From positions 26,046 through 90,045 of the forward strand of contig WQWU01000001.1 in the NCBI GenBank assembly GCA_009785215.1: 64,000 nucleotides of DNA. Reading direction: 5' to 3'. Positions 7,992-16,835 of this stretch are shown here, one piece after another (position 1 is the first letter of the stretch; every line of letters begins with the position of its first letter). This DNA comes from Treponema sp. Its GTDB lineage: Bacteria; Spirochaetota; Spirochaetia; Treponematales; Breznakiellaceae. The notes beneath the pieces were generated by a model. That model ran no database searches. It saw only the letters and a program-made list of their open reading frames with translations, and had not been told where the DNA came from. A program made the position numbers and the translations under genes.

Positions 7992-9920
7992 CGGAAAAGT
8001 AAACTTGAATACTAAACCTGAATCAGTTGAATTAACATTGATAGAACCGTTATTTTCTTTTACTAAATCCCTAACAAGGCTAAGTCCAACGCCTCTTCCG
8101 GCAGCGGTACTGGTTCCAGCAGCAGTAGAAAATTCCGGCGCAAAAATAGATCCTAAAAGCGCTTTTTTATCGGCAGATTTTCCGGGATTCATTTCCAGGT
8201 ATTTTTTCTTAATCTTCTGCCAGTTTAGGCCGCTGCCGTCATCAGAAAAAGTAATTTCTGCTTTGTTATCTGTCTTTTTTACGCTGAATGATAAAATACC
8301 CTGCGGGTTTTTATTCTTTTTTATTCTTTCTTCAACAGTTTCAATGCCGTGGTAAAGTGAATTCCTTACACATTGATACAAAATGTCCTTAATGGGTTTA
8401 CGCAGTTTGGATTCAAGAATGGTTAAATCAATATAACCTGCCTGCAGTTTTGCCTTCTTCTGGAGTTCACCTGCTAATCTTTCTACAGCTTTGGTTAAAG
8501 AGTTTATTAGGATTGTATCCATCTGGTTCGAAGTTTTGTAAGCAGTAATTTTTTTGGTAATGGCAATATAAGAGTCCATTTCCTGCATGAATGTTTCAAT
8601 TTTTATTGCCAGCCCAAGAACATCATTTACTGCAACATTATCCTTATTGGATACAATTTTTATTTCATCTTCCAGAACATGAAGTTTATTTGCAAGGCTT
8701 TCCAAATCCAGAATTACTGCGTTCGATTTTATTGCATGTACATACTGGAATATTTTTACAGCAACCTCTTTTTCCGATAAATTTTTATCTTTAAGAATAT
8801 TGTTAATGTTATTAAAATTAGTTTCTGTATCCTCGATAAAGTTCTGAAAAACCATCGGGTCAACTTTTATGACATCGAACATGTTTTTCATTTCAATTTC
8901 CTGGATATCTTTTTGCGCCTTAAGTTCCAGTTCAATTTCTTTTTCTCTGGTAATATCCTGAATAAGACCGATAATAACAGGGTCAGATGCAGCCTGTTCA
9001 ATTAACTGAAACCTTGTTTTTAAATATTTTACATCATCATCTATTTTATATTCAAATTCGGAAATTGGATTGGCCGCATCCAGCACCTTTGCTGTTTTTG
9101 TTTTAGAAAAAACCATAACAAAATAACCCTTCATTATCTGAAGCTGTTTAGTGTCAAAAGATGCGCTTATTATATCCAAAAAGCCTTTTCCGGCAAGGTC
9201 TGAATCGTAATACGAAAGAATGGAAATAAGCGTGCGTGAATACTGCGGAAGGATATTCAGGTCTTTATCCATAAGAAAGATACCCTGATCAATATTATCT
9301 TTCATGGTCTGAACCATGTCTCTTTCCTGCGCAAGTTCCGCTTTAAGTTCGTCTTCTTTGCGATCCTTCAGGATACTGATCCATTCATAAATTATTGATA
9401 AACTTGATATAAGAATGTATGCTCCGATAATTCTCATCTTTATTTCATCTGCAGCTGCAACATTTCCCAAAGGAGTATACATCAATACTACAATTGCAAT
9501 AAGAACAATAAATGATTCAATGACTCCTACAGTCATCTGACAAAGGAAGATGACGATAGGCGGAAAAGCAAAAATCCAGATTGCAGCCCAAAAGTTAAGA
9601 TCGCCCAGGAATAATAAATAACAGCAATAAGCGCCGAAGACCGTTACAGGAAAAACAGGTACAAACTTTAAAGGTATTTTGGAACGGATCATTATAAGGG
9701 CGGTAAAACACAAAAATGCAATAGCAAAGTCCATGATCGTTCTGGAAATATCAACTTCTATTAACGTTATACCAAGAATAACCAGCGGGAAAATAGCAAC
9801 CATAAAAATCCAGTTCATGGTCATGTATCTTACCTGGTCTTTTACATTTGTCAGTCCAAAGTAACGTTTACCCAGAAATATAGAAAGTAGTACAGATCTA
9901 ACTTTGCTTTCTTTTTTCAT
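7983..9920 (-). CDS. Membrane-bound CheA-like hybrid sensor kinase (PAS, HPt, HATPase)
   Basis: The 645-residue protein starts with about six membrane segments (residues 34-183), followed by a coiled linker (186-210). Next come a PAS-like domain (about 210-325), a second coil, an HPt-like domain with VHAIKS (His about 396), and a GHKL ATPase domain. The ATPase has an N box around residue 520, DDGSG around 560 and GRGVGLSLV near the end. The His lies in an HPt domain rather than a DHp domain, which is the CheA plan. There is no CheW-like coupling domain, so it is not a classical chemotaxis kinase. CheX and CheY genes lie just upstream in the same operon, so it probably phosphorylates that CheY. 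The start overlaps the end of cheX. Confidence 0.85.
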   Translation of the reverse strand: MKKESKVRSVLLSIFLGKRYFGLTNVKDQVRYMTMNWIFMVAIFPLVILGITLIEVDISRTIMDFAIAFLCFTALIMIRSKIPLKFVPVFPVTVFGAYCCYLLFLGDLNFWAAIWIFAFPPIVIFLCQMTVGVIESFIVLIAIVVLMYTPLGNVAAADEIKMRIIGAYILISSLSIIYEWISILKDRKEDELKAELAQERDMVQTMKDNIDQGIFLMDKDLNILPQYSRTLISILSYYDSDLAGKGFLDIISASFDTKQLQIMKGYFVMVFSKTKTAKVLDAANPISEFEYKIDDDVKYLKTRFQLIEQAASDPVIIGLIQDITREKEIELELKAQKDIQEIEMKNMFDVIKVDPMVFQNFIEDTETNFNNINNILKDKNLSEKEVAVKIFQYVHAIKSNAVILDLESLANKLHVLEDEIKIVSNKDNVAVNDVLGLAIKIETFMQEMDSYIAITKKITAYKTSNQMDTILINSLTKAVERLAGELQKKAKLQAGYIDLTILESKLRKPIKDILYQCVRNSLYHGIETVEERIKKNKNPQGILSFSVKKTDNKAEITFSDDGSGLNWQKIKKKYLEMNPGKSADKKALLGSIFAPEFSTAAGTSTAAGRGVGLSLVRDLVKENNGSINVNSTDSGLVFKFTFPLS

Positions 9921-10390
9921 TTTGCTTGTTCCACTGCTACAGACAGGCAGAATTCCTGATCTCCGAAAATGGTAAAGGGAATGCAGATAATTCTTGCTTT
10001 TTCCGAAGGCCAGACAATAGAATGCGCCTTTCCTTTAATTATTGAAGGCATTGTAATTTTAATACGATGTTTTTTTTCGTAAATATTTTTTACGTTCCCT
10101 GCAATTATATTGATGATCTCGCCCATTGCGTCTGTCACAAATCTGTCGATAGAGTTATGCTCATCGCCTGTTAATAATTTAGTAAGCTTAAAAGCTGTAT
10201 TTTCCCTGAGCGAAATTGCTACAGCTCCGTTTGCATCTCCGGAAAGCCCGATAATTCCCGAAATATCCCAAATTGATTCAAACTCATCTTTTGAAACAAA
10301 AAAAGCTCTGCCTGCTTTTACTTCGGTATTACAAAGATCGCGAAAAACCTCTCCGCATCCGTCTATAAACGGCTGAATATACTGTTCCAT
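9917..10390 (-). CDS. cheX: Chemotaxis phosphatase CheX
   Basis: CheX dephosphorylates CheY-P and is common in spirochaetes. The 157-residue protein has the family length, and the catalytic E-x-x-N motif is present in MGEIINIIAGN. The surrounding pattern (GLSGDANGAVAISL, then a long helix) also fits. It lies four bases after cheY and overlaps the kinase gene start, so CheY, its phosphatase and a kinase are produced together. AGGTAAATTT precedes the ATG. Confidence 0.9.
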   Translation of the reverse strand: MEQYIQPFIDGCGEVFRDLCNTEVKAGRAFFVSKDEFESIWDISGIIGLSGDANGAVAISLRENTAFKLTKLLTGDEHNSIDRFVTDAMGEIINIIAGNVKNIYEKKHRIKITMPSIIKGKAHSIVWPSEKARIICIPFTIFGDQEFCLSVAVEQAK

Positions 10391-10394
10391 AAAT

Positions 10395-10772
10395 TTACCT
10401 CGTTAATACCAATATTTCCTGTACCTTTTCCTTAAAGGTTTTTTCCTGGACAGGTTTTACGATATAATCAGTTGCGCCGTTTTGAAGGGCTTCGATTACG
10501 CTGAATTTGCCTCTTTCCGAAGTAACCATAATAATGGGCAAATCTTTATATTGAGGCATGGCTCTTACAATTTTTAAGAACTCCATACCATCCATTCCCG
10601 GCATATTCCAGTCCAGAAAAACAATCGTTATCTGATTGCTTTCCAGCAGGCGCAAGGCCTGTTTCCCGTTTTCTGCTTCCAGACAATCATAAGGCACTTT
10701 CATTGTTGAAAAAGTATTTTTAACAATATTCCTCATAATTATACTGTCATCAACAACAAGTATTCTTACCAT
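10395..10772 (-). CDS. cheY: CheY-like single-domain response regulator
   Basis: This is a 125-residue receiver domain with no output domain. The acidic pair in VDDS, the phosphoacceptor Asp in LDWNMPGMDG, the Thr in VTSERG and the Lys in VKPVQ are all present. It heads an operon with cheX and a CheA-like membrane kinase, which makes it their likely phosphoacceptor. A perfect TATAAT lies about 45 bases upstream on the minus strand, though its -35 box is weak. A second stand-alone CheY is encoded at 32187-32624. Confidence 0.92.
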   Translation of the reverse strand: MVRILVVDDSIIMRNIVKNTFSTMKVPYDCLEAENGKQALRLLESNQITIVFLDWNMPGMDGMEFLKIVRAMPQYKDLPIIMVTSERGKFSVIEALQNGATDYIVKPVQEKTFKEKVQEILVLTR

Positions 10773-10876
10773 AAATCCGCTACCTTCATTTCTATTCGTA
10801 TATTTACCATATTAATTGGTATATTATACGATAGTCAAGAAAATAATATAAAACTTAAGAAATATTCTGCTAATTG

Positions 10877-11581
10877 TCAGCTAATGGCTGTTTCCAGCGC
10901 TATTTCCATCATACGGGTGAATGTTGTCTGACGTTCTTCGGATGAAGTTGACTCTCCGGTTATCATGCTGTCAGAAACAGTCAAAATCCCAAGAGCTTCG
11001 CGGCCGTATTTTGCAGCAAGAGTATAAAGCTCGGCGCATTCCATTTCCAGCGCTAAACAGCCGAATTTTGCCCAAAGCTTCCATTCTTCCGGGTCTTCTG
11101 TATAAAACATATCAGAAGAAACTACAGAACCAACCTTTGGCTCCCATCCCTTGGAAACCGCAATATCCCAGGCGGTTTTTAACAGTGAAAATGATGCTGT
11201 AGGAGCAAAATTTCTGCCGCCAAACCGGACATTATTGGCTCCGGAATCGGTACAGGCAGACATGGCAAGAACCATATCCCGCAAAAACACGCTTTTATGA
11301 AGCGAACCTGCTGTTCCTATACGAATAGCGCGTTTTACCCCATATTCTCTGAATAATTCATTTACATATATTGATATTGATGGGATTCCCATGCCAGTTC
11401 CCTGAACAGAAACCCTTTTTCCTTTATAAATACCTGTATATCCCAGGATATTTCGTATTCCTGTGTATTGTACCGGGTTTTCCAGGAAATTTTCCGCTAC
11501 AAATTTGGCGCGCAGGGGGTCTCCCGGCAGTAAAATTGATTCAGCAATTTCTCCGTTTTTAGCTGCAATATGTATCGACAT
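10877..11581 (-). CDS. deoD: Purine nucleoside phosphorylase DeoD-type
   Basis: This enzyme cleaves purine (deoxy)nucleosides with phosphate to free base and (deoxy)ribose-1-phosphate. The 234-residue frame from 11581 matches the hexameric DeoD length. It has the N-terminal [11 protein letters not shown] and [10 protein letters not shown] motifs, the GTGMGIPS loop, EMECAELY and SDSM. A start 50 codons further upstream is open but adds an unrelated hydrophobic stretch. The ATG at 11581 has AAAGGAG at the right distance. It is divergent from the glycoside hydrolase gene. Confidence 0.95.
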   Translation of the reverse strand: MSIHIAAKNGEIAESILLPGDPLRAKFVAENFLENPVQYTGIRNILGYTGIYKGKRVSVQGTGMGIPSISIYVNELFREYGVKRAIRIGTAGSLHKSVFLRDMVLAMSACTDSGANNVRFGGRNFAPTASFSLLKTAWDIAVSKGWEPKVGSVVSSDMFYTEDPEEWKLWAKFGCLALEMECAELYTLAAKYGREALGILTVSDSMITGESTSSEERQTTFTRMMEIALETAIS

Positions 11582-11666
11582 TATTTCTCCTTTATTTTTT
11601 AAAATCAATAATATAGTATAAAGTCTAAGGATATATGATATAATACTGCAAAGCAAGGAGATTGTT

Positions 11667-12968
11667 ATAAAAAACACGATTTTTTCTTTTTTTGTATTAT
11701 TTTTCGGTATATTTATACTTGTTTCCTGCACTTCTATTCCGGTTCACCATGTTCCTGAGGGCAGGTTTATCTCTTCGGATTTTGCAGGAATTGCTCATGC
11801 CGGCATAGCCGAAACAGAGACAGAATTTCCGCTGCTTGATTATTTAAATGTTTCATGGACGCTTCATACTTTTGGCTGGCACCGGATAGAACCGGCACAA
11901 GGTCAATGGGATTTTAGCTATTATGATACACTTGTCGATGCTTGTATATCTGCAGGTATAAAAATAATCGGCATTTTAGCTTATGACTCCAGATGGATAC
12001 ATGAAGATCGTAAACGTCATTATTACATTCCTCCTGAAAACCTTCCTGATTATCTTGTTTATGTAAGAAAAACAGTTGAACATTTCCGCGGAAGGGTTGA
12101 TGCATGGTGTATCTGGAATGAACCGAATTTTTATTTCTGGACAGGGCCGCAGGATGAATTTATTGAATTGTCTCTTCAAGCGGCAGACGCTGTAAGAGAA
12201 GTAGATGAAGAAGTTACTCTTCTTGCCGGCGCTTTTAACCGCATGCCTTTTCGTTTACCTGCCGGATTTATAAGAGAGCTTTTTGAATCAGGCGCAATGG
12301 AAAAAGTTGATTATATTGCTTTTCATCCGTATGATACAAATCCAGCCAGAGTTGTACGGCTTTACGAACAGTTTAGAAAAGTTGTAGATGAATACGGTTA
12401 TGGAGATAAAATCTGGATTACAGAAATGGGATTTCCGACAGGCGGCTGGTATCCTTCAAGGATTTCTTTAAAAAAATTTCCGGAAGCAGTAGTTAAAACC
12501 TATGCCCATCTTGCCTATGCAGGAGCCATGAATCTTTTATGGTATCAATTATATGATCCCGAAATTCGAACACGCACAGGTATGCGGAAATCGGAAGATT
12601 ATTTCGGCCTTATCCGCAGCGCAAGCGATCCAACATCTAAAGGTTCAGAAGCTTTTCGATTATGCGCTTTATATATGCCGAATACTACATGTTATGCATT
12701 AACACGTAAACAAGACGGAATACCAGGCTCGATACAGGCATTCTGGTTTAAAGGGGAAGAAAATAGCTCTTTGGTACTTTGGAAAGATGGTATTGGAAAG
12801 AAACGGTTAAATATTCAGTTACCCGGAACAGGACATAAACGCCTCGACATTGTTACCGGAAGCGAAGTCTCTATACCGGCAGAAATTAGAATTCGAGTTG
12901 GGCGGCAGCCTGTATTTATTACCTGGGAAGGTGCAGAAGAAGACAGGCCGTCATTCTCCAGAAATTGA
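11667..12968 (+). CDS. Clan GH-A glycoside hydrolase lipoprotein with apparent ATA start
   Basis: The open frame runs from 11661 and encodes a lipoprotein signal peptide ([20 protein letters not shown]) followed by a TIM-barrel glycoside hydrolase. WNEPNF carries the acid/base Glu and WITEMGFP the nucleophile Glu of clan GH-A, nearest in feel to GH39/GH5-type enzymes. There is no ATG, GTG or TTG where the protein should begin. AAGGAG at 11655-11660 is followed after six bases by ATA at 11667, and a TATAAT lies at 11639-11644. The first standard start codon in frame (TTG 12168) falls after the acid/base motif and cannot give an enzyme. So ATA is either a real rare start, a start-loss mutation or a sequencing error. 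The 3' end overlaps the convergent lipase gene. Confidence 0.75.
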   Translation: MKNTIFSFFVLFFGIFILVSCTSIPVHHVPEGRFISSDFAGIAHAGIAETETEFPLLDYLNVSWTLHTFGWHRIEPAQGQWDFSYYDTLVDACISAGIKIIGILAYDSRWIHEDRKRHYYIPPENLPDYLVYVRKTVEHFRGRVDAWCIWNEPNFYFWTGPQDEFIELSLQAADAVREVDEEVTLLAGAFNRMPFRLPAGFIRELFESGAMEKVDYIAFHPYDTNPARVVRLYEQFRKVVDEYGYGDKIWITEMGFPTGGWYPSRISLKKFPEAVVKTYAHLAYAGAMNLLWYQLYDPEIRTRTGMRKSEDYFGLIRSASDPTSKGSEAFRLCALYMPNTTCYALTRKQDGIPGSIQAFWFKGEENSSLVLWKDGIGKKRLNIQLPGTGHKRLDIVTGSEVSIPAEIRIRVGRQPVFITWEGAEEDRPSFSRN

Positions 12969-13691
12969 TGGAGGGGGCGGAAACCTTTCTTCTAAAGCCC
13001 GAATCATCTGCGGCGGTTCATGCTGAGCAGGTAAAACCCGATACCATTTTCCAACAGTAATAGTGTGACCATAGCGGAAAAACCCAATTAAATGCATCCA
13101 TGTAATTGGATCCCAATGAGTTCTGACAAATACTGTACGTTGTTTTAATTCTCTTTGGTAGCTCTTTGGCAGTCTCCGCCATGGGTTTGCCGGCGCATAA
13201 AAAATTGCCAGAACATCCCTGTCCGGCCAATGCTGAATAACATCAAGGAGAAAAAGCTGCGTCCATGTTCCGCCAAGAGAAAAACCGCTTACTCGAATTG
13301 CATAATCAGGATATTCAAACGCTGTGTCCAAAAGCAGCTTTCGCACTGATTCATATCTTCTTAGAAATCCTGAATGAACCTTAACTCTTCCTTTCAGGCC
13401 GGGAAACCATTCCTCGGCAGGTTCTCTAATGCGGAAATCAAGGTTATCTTTTGCGTCATCGTCATTGCTGCCCCTGCCTCTGACATTGATTTCTTTTTCT
13501 TCATGATTCACAGAAAGGCGGAATTGGGTATTACCCATGGTTTCCCAGGGGCCCCTTCTGGTTTCCCTAAAATGCTCGGAACTTACATTGAATGAATCGG
13601 TATAAGTGAAGGGCTGAGTTGAAGCACAAGCGGCGAAAAACATGCTAAAAGCCATAATTTTTGCTGCAAATACGATTTTTGATGTACTCAT
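12951..13691 (-). CDS. Lipase-like alpha/beta hydrolase lipoprotein
   Basis: The 246-residue product has a lipoprotein signal peptide ending in MFFAAC and a class 3 lipase-type fold. The features are an HSGFLRRYESV segment, the nucleophile elbow GFSLGG (Ser), then DRDVLAIFYAPANPW and a late His. A secreted, membrane-anchored esterase or lipase is likely; the substrate is unknown. The ribosome binding site is poor. The gene is convergent with the glycoside hydrolase, overlapping by 18 bases. Confidence 0.8.
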   Translation of the reverse strand: MSTSKIVFAAKIMAFSMFFAACASTQPFTYTDSFNVSSEHFRETRRGPWETMGNTQFRLSVNHEEKEINVRGRGSNDDDAKDNLDFRIREPAEEWFPGLKGRVKVHSGFLRRYESVRKLLLDTAFEYPDYAIRVSGFSLGGTWTQLFLLDVIQHWPDRDVLAIFYAPANPWRRLPKSYQRELKQRTVFVRTHWDPITWMHLIGFFRYGHTITVGKWYRVLPAQHEPPQMIRALEERFPPPPSISGE

Positions 13692-13790
13692 AAGTCAATA
13701 TAGCCCCTTTATGGGGTATAGTAAAGGTAGTTTATCACCTCTAAAATGAGGTTAAATTTACAAAAAAAATATCAAAATTCTCTTACCCTA

Positions 13791-13819
13791 TTGATCAAAA
13801 ATTCATTTTTTGCTATCCT
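13791..13819 (+). promoter_or_regulatory. Promoter of tRNA-Thr and the downstream ribosomal/RNA polymerase operon
   Basis: A -35 TTGATC and a -10 TATCCT lie 17 bases apart on the plus strand, about 30 bases before tRNA-Thr. No other strong promoter was seen before rpmG, secE and nusG, so this one could serve the whole run. Confidence 0.6.
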
Positions 13820-13848
13820 CTTATGACGGCGAAGAGTGCCCTGAGCAC

Positions 13849-13921
13849 GCCCTTATAGCTCAGTTGGCAGAGCACATCCATGGTAAGGATGAGGTCATCA
13901 GTTCGATTCTGATTGAGGGCT
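13849..13921 (+). tRNA. tRNA-Thr (GGT)
   Basis: All arms are intact. The acceptor GCCCTTA pairs with TGAGGGC, the anticodon stem CATCC/GGATG encloses ATGGTAA (anticodon GGT), and the T-loop is TTCGATT. CCA is not encoded. The discriminator is T. Confidence 0.95.
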
Positions 13922-13986
13922 ATCTTCTTGCCAGAGGCAAGACAGAGTTTCTAGTCAGCGGCGCTTCGCTTGTCTGATTGAGGGCT
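13908..13986 (+). repeat. Duplicated tRNA-Thr 3' end
   Basis: The last 14 bases of tRNA-Thr (TCTGATTGAGGGCT, 13908-13921) recur exactly at 13973-13986. The 51 bases between hold a small perfect hairpin (CTTGCC-AGA-GGCAAG). The arrangement looks like a partial tandem duplication or an attachment-site-like scar. Confidence 0.75.
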
Positions 13987-14019
13987 GGAATAAATCCCAG
14001 GGTATAAAAGAGGTTTTTT

Positions 14020-14193
14020 ATGGCAAGTAAAAAGACAGTTGTTGAATTAATAGCTCTTCAGTGCAGTGAGTGCAAAAGGCGTAATTATACAACCAGCAAA
14101 AATAGGCGCAATATCCAGGAAAAACTGGAATTTAATAAATATTGCCCACACGACCGGAAGCATACACTCCACAAGGAGACCAAGATAAAATAA
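14020..14193 (+). CDS. rpmG: Ribosomal protein L33
   Basis: This is a 57-residue basic protein of the large ribosomal subunit. It begins [19 protein letters not shown], with a CxxC pair, and a later YCPHDRKHT segment that keeps Cys and His, so a partial zinc-ribbon form remains. AGAGG precedes the ATG, with a short spacer. It sits between tRNA-Thr and tRNA-Trp, the usual place ahead of secE and nusG in spirochaetes and other bacteria. Confidence 0.93.
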   Translation: MASKKTVVELIALQCSECKRRNYTTSKNRRNIQEKLEFNKYCPHDRKHTLHKETKIK

Positions 14194-14200
14194 GGAACTT

Positions 14201-14273
14201 AGGCGTATAGCTCAGCTGGTAGAGCGGCGGTCTCCAAAACCGCAGGTCGCGGGTTCGAAGCCTGCTGCGCCTG
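14201..14273 (+). tRNA. tRNA-Trp (CCA)
   Basis: The acceptor AGGCGTA pairs with TGCGCCT. The anticodon stem GCGGT/ACCGC encloses CTCCAAA (anticodon CCA), and the T-loop is TTCGAAG. CCA is not encoded at the 3' end. It lies between rpmG and secE, a widely conserved location. Confidence 0.95.
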
Positions 14274-14338
14274 GAACGGAAGGCGAACCCTGCTGCACTT
14301 ACTGCAGTAAAACCGCCATAGATTTAGAGAGGAGAGAC

Positions 14339-14518
14339 ATGAGAAAGATAATTCAGTTTTTCAAAGAGTCCTATGCAGAACTTAAAAAGGTAGTTTGGCC
14401 GGGCAGAGATGATGTCGTCAGTTCTGTAAAGGTTGTAATAATTTCTACCATTATTGTTGCTGCCATTTTGGGAGTAATTGACTTAGTGCTGTTCAGAGGT
14501 ATAACAGCTTTATTCTAG
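14339..14518 (+). CDS. secE: Preprotein translocase subunit SecE
   Basis: This is a 59-residue single-span SecE of the short bacterial type. An amphipathic N-terminal helix contains FKESYAELKKVVWP, the signature that packs on SecY, followed by one membrane segment. A strong GAGAGGAGAG precedes the ATG. It is followed 16 bases later by nusG, the universal pairing. Confidence 0.95.
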   Translation: MRKIIQFFKESYAELKKVVWPGRDDVVSSVKVVIISTIIVAAILGVIDLVLFRGITALF

Positions 14519-14534
14519 ACTAGTAAGGTAATAA

Positions 14535-15098
14535 ATGGCTACGGGTTGGTATGTCCTGCATACGTATTCAGGATACGAGAATAAAATAGAAAAAACCATT
14601 CGCATGATGACCGAGAGCGGAGATCTGGACAGAAATATCGTCCGCGATGTTAAAGTTCCGTGCGAAGAAGTTGTCGAGGTAAAAGACGGAAAAAAACGGA
14701 CTCAGACCAGAAAATTCCTTCCAGGATATATCCTTATAGAAATGGATTTACCCGATGCTGATATGGGCTGGAAAATGCCGTGTACTAAAATTAAAAAAAT
14801 TCAGGGAGTAACAGGTTTTGTAGGAACACCTGCAGATCGAAAACCTCAGCCCCTTTCCGGTGATGAAGCAAGGGCGATTTTACAAAAATCGGGCGAAATC
14901 AAGGGAGAAAGAGTTGTCAGAACAAGGCAGACATTTGCTGCCGGAGAACAGGTTAAAATTATCGATGGCCCATTTGAATCATTTGTTGGAACCATCGAAG
15001 AAGTCAATCAGGAAAAAAATAAATTAAAAGTTATGGTAGGTATATTCGGCAGAAATGCGCCTGTAGAGGTTGATCTTTTACAGGTAGAAAAAGTGTAA
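14535..15098 (+). CDS. nusG: Transcription antitermination/elongation factor NusG
   Basis: NusG binds RNA polymerase and links it to Rho or to the ribosome. The 187-residue protein has the NGN domain (starting WYVLHTYSGYENKIEK) and a C-terminal KOW domain (GEQVKIIDGPFESFVGTIEEVN). The NGN domain reads through FLPGYILIEM as expected. It lies between secE and rplK. Confidence 0.97.
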   Translation: MATGWYVLHTYSGYENKIEKTIRMMTESGDLDRNIVRDVKVPCEEVVEVKDGKKRTQTRKFLPGYILIEMDLPDADMGWKMPCTKIKKIQGVTGFVGTPADRKPQPLSGDEARAILQKSGEIKGERVVRTRQTFAAGEQVKIIDGPFESFVGTIEEVNQEKNKLKVMVGIFGRNAPVEVDLLQVEKV

Positions 15099-15176
15099 TT
15101 AATTTAGTGGAAGAGACTGCAAAATAGCAGTTTCGCTAGTCTGGTTTGCCGCCAGTCACACCACAAAGGAGCTAAA

Positions 15177-15608
15177 ATGGCAAAGAAGAAAGTCACAGCT
15201 TATATTAAGCTGCAATGTCCTGCTGGAAAGGCAACGCCTGCTCCGCCTGTTGGGCCTGCATTGGGTCCTCATGGCGTTAGTGCGCCGCAATTTGTTCAGC
15301 AATTCAACGACAAGACAAAAAGCATGGAACCGGGTCTTATTATTCCGGTTGTAATTACGGTTTATGCAGATAAATCATTTACATTTATCTTAAAAACCCC
15401 GCCAGCTTCGGTTTTGATCAAAAAAGCCATTGGGCTCGAAAAAGGATCAAAAGAACCCCACAAATTAAAAGTTGCCAAGATTTCCAGGGCGCAGCTCGAA
15501 GAAATCGGCAAGACAAAAATGGCAGATCTTTCAGCAAACGACCTTGATGCAGCTGTAAAGATTATTGCAGGAACTGCCAGGTCAATGGGTGTTGAGGTGG
15601 AAAAATGA
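15177..15608 (+). CDS. rplK: Ribosomal protein L11
   Basis: This is a 143-residue L11, binding 23S rRNA in the GTPase centre. The Pro-rich N-terminal motif [18 protein letters not shown] and the C-terminal [10 protein letters not shown] are intact. AAAGGAG precedes the ATG. The 78-base leader has a short hairpin (ACTGC...GCAGT) and may carry the L1-type autoregulatory site known in other bacteria, which is inference. The stop overlaps the rplA start. Confidence 0.97.
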   Translation: MAKKKVTAYIKLQCPAGKATPAPPVGPALGPHGVSAPQFVQQFNDKTKSMEPGLIIPVVITVYADKSFTFILKTPPASVLIKKAIGLEKGSKEPHKLKVAKISRAQLEEIGKTKMADLSANDLDAAVKIIAGTARSMGVEVEK

Positions 15609-16285
15609 AACGCGGAAAAAAATATAACGAAAGCGCAAAAAAATACAATCCTGCCAATGTATACGATTTAGTAGAAGCCGTAACACTGGTAAAATCGATG
15701 GCTTATGCAAAATTCGATGAAACAATAGATTTGTCGGTGAAACTTAACCTTAAAAAAAGCCAGTCAGTGCGTGATACTGTTGTTCTTCCCAATCAATTCC
15801 GGGGCGAAAAGAAAGTTCTTGTTTTCTGCAAACCGGAAAAAGAAAAAGAAGCTCAGGAAGCAGGCGCAGCATTTGTTGGTGCAGATGATTTAATAGAAAA
15901 GGTAAAGGGAGGCTGGACAGATTTTGATGTTGCTGTAGCTACTCCCGACATGATGAAAGATGTTGGTAAACTTGGTATGGTGCTTGGACGCAAAGGGCTT
16001 ATGCCTAATCCAAAAACCGGAACAGTAACATTTGATCTTAAAGGCACATTAGCCGAATTAAAAAAAGGCCGTGTCGAGTTCAGAGCCGATAAAACCGGCG
16101 TAATGCATCTCGCAGTAGGCAAAGTTTCCATGGAACCTGCAAAAGTTTCAGAAAACATAACCGTTGTTATGGCAGAAGTAAAAAGAAAACGCCCTGTAGA
16201 TGTAAAAGGCGAGTTTATTCAAACTGTTTCTGTAGCAAGCACAATGGGACCCGGCGTTTGGGTTGCCATGAAAGATGCGGATTAA
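15605..16285 (+). CDS. rplA: Ribosomal protein L1
   Basis: This is a 226-residue L1 of the ribosomal L1 stalk, often also the translational repressor of its own operon. Family motifs such as [28 protein letters not shown] and RADKTGVMH are all present. Its ATG overlaps the end of rplK (ATGA), giving coupled translation. Confidence 0.97.
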   Translation: MKRGKKYNESAKKYNPANVYDLVEAVTLVKSMAYAKFDETIDLSVKLNLKKSQSVRDTVVLPNQFRGEKKVLVFCKPEKEKEAQEAGAAFVGADDLIEKVKGGWTDFDVAVATPDMMKDVGKLGMVLGRKGLMPNPKTGTVTFDLKGTLAELKKGRVEFRADKTGVMHLAVGKVSMEPAKVSENITVVMAEVKRKRPVDVKGEFIQTVSVASTMGPGVWVAMKDAD

Positions 16286-16295
16286 GGAGTGACAA

Positions 16296-16835
16296 ATGGC
16301 TATTATTGCTAAAAAAATACAAGACAATAAAACCAAGGCTATTGGTGAGCTTAAGGAATCTTTCAGCGCTGCAAAAGATTTTATCTTTACAGAATACCGC
16401 GGTCTTACAGTAGAACAGATTACCGCTTTAAGAAAACAATTGCGTACAAAAGATGTTGAGTACAAAGTTGTAAAAAACAATTTTGCCAAGATAGCTTTTA
16501 ACCAATTATCAACACCGGATGTTTCCAGTTACCTGGTTGGACCTACTGCAGTAGCGATTACTCCGAAGGATCCTAACGAAGTAGCAAAAATATTCTTTGA
16601 ATTTTTAAAAGAAGCTCCGGCTCTTAAGGTAAAAGGCGCGTTAATAAGCGACGTAGTTTATGATGCAGCCAAAACAGAAGCATTCTCAAAACTGCCGGGC
16701 AGGCTGGAACTTATTTCCATGCTTATGTCTGTAATGAATGGACCTGCAAGAAATCTTGTTACTGCACTTAACGATGTACCGGCAAGACTTGTACGTACGG
16801 TTAAAGCAGTTGCTGACCAGAAGGGTGCCCAATAA
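16296..16835 (+). CDS. rplJ: Ribosomal protein L10
   Basis: This is a 179-residue L10, the base of the L7/L12 stalk. The N-terminal rRNA-binding segment has FTEYRGLTVEQITALR, and the C-terminal helices that bind L12 are present. AAGGAG lies just before the ATG, ten bases after rplA. It is separated from rplL by an unusually long, structured 211-base gap. Confidence 0.97.
   Translation: MAIIAKKIQDNKTKAIGELKESFSAAKDFIFTEYRGLTVEQITALRKQLRTKDVEYKVVKNNFAKIAFNQLSTPDVSSYLVGPTAVAITPKDPNEVAKIFFEFLKEAPALKVKGALISDVVYDAAKTEAFSKLPGRLELISMLMSVMNGPARNLVTALNDVPARLVRTVKAVADQKGAQ

Noticed and set aside
11582-11731. 50-residue N-terminal extension of DeoD
   Set aside because: It encodes an unrelated hydrophobic stretch; the ATG at 11581 has a strong ribosome binding site and gives the normal family length.
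12168-12968. Glycoside hydrolase starting at TTG 12168
   Set aside because: This would remove the signal peptide and the acid/base NEP motif, although the frame upstream is open and coding-like with a ribosome binding site at 11655.
15099-15176. Riboswitch in the rplK leader
   Set aside because: Only a short hairpin is visible; an autoregulatory L1 site is conceivable but no known riboswitch consensus is present.
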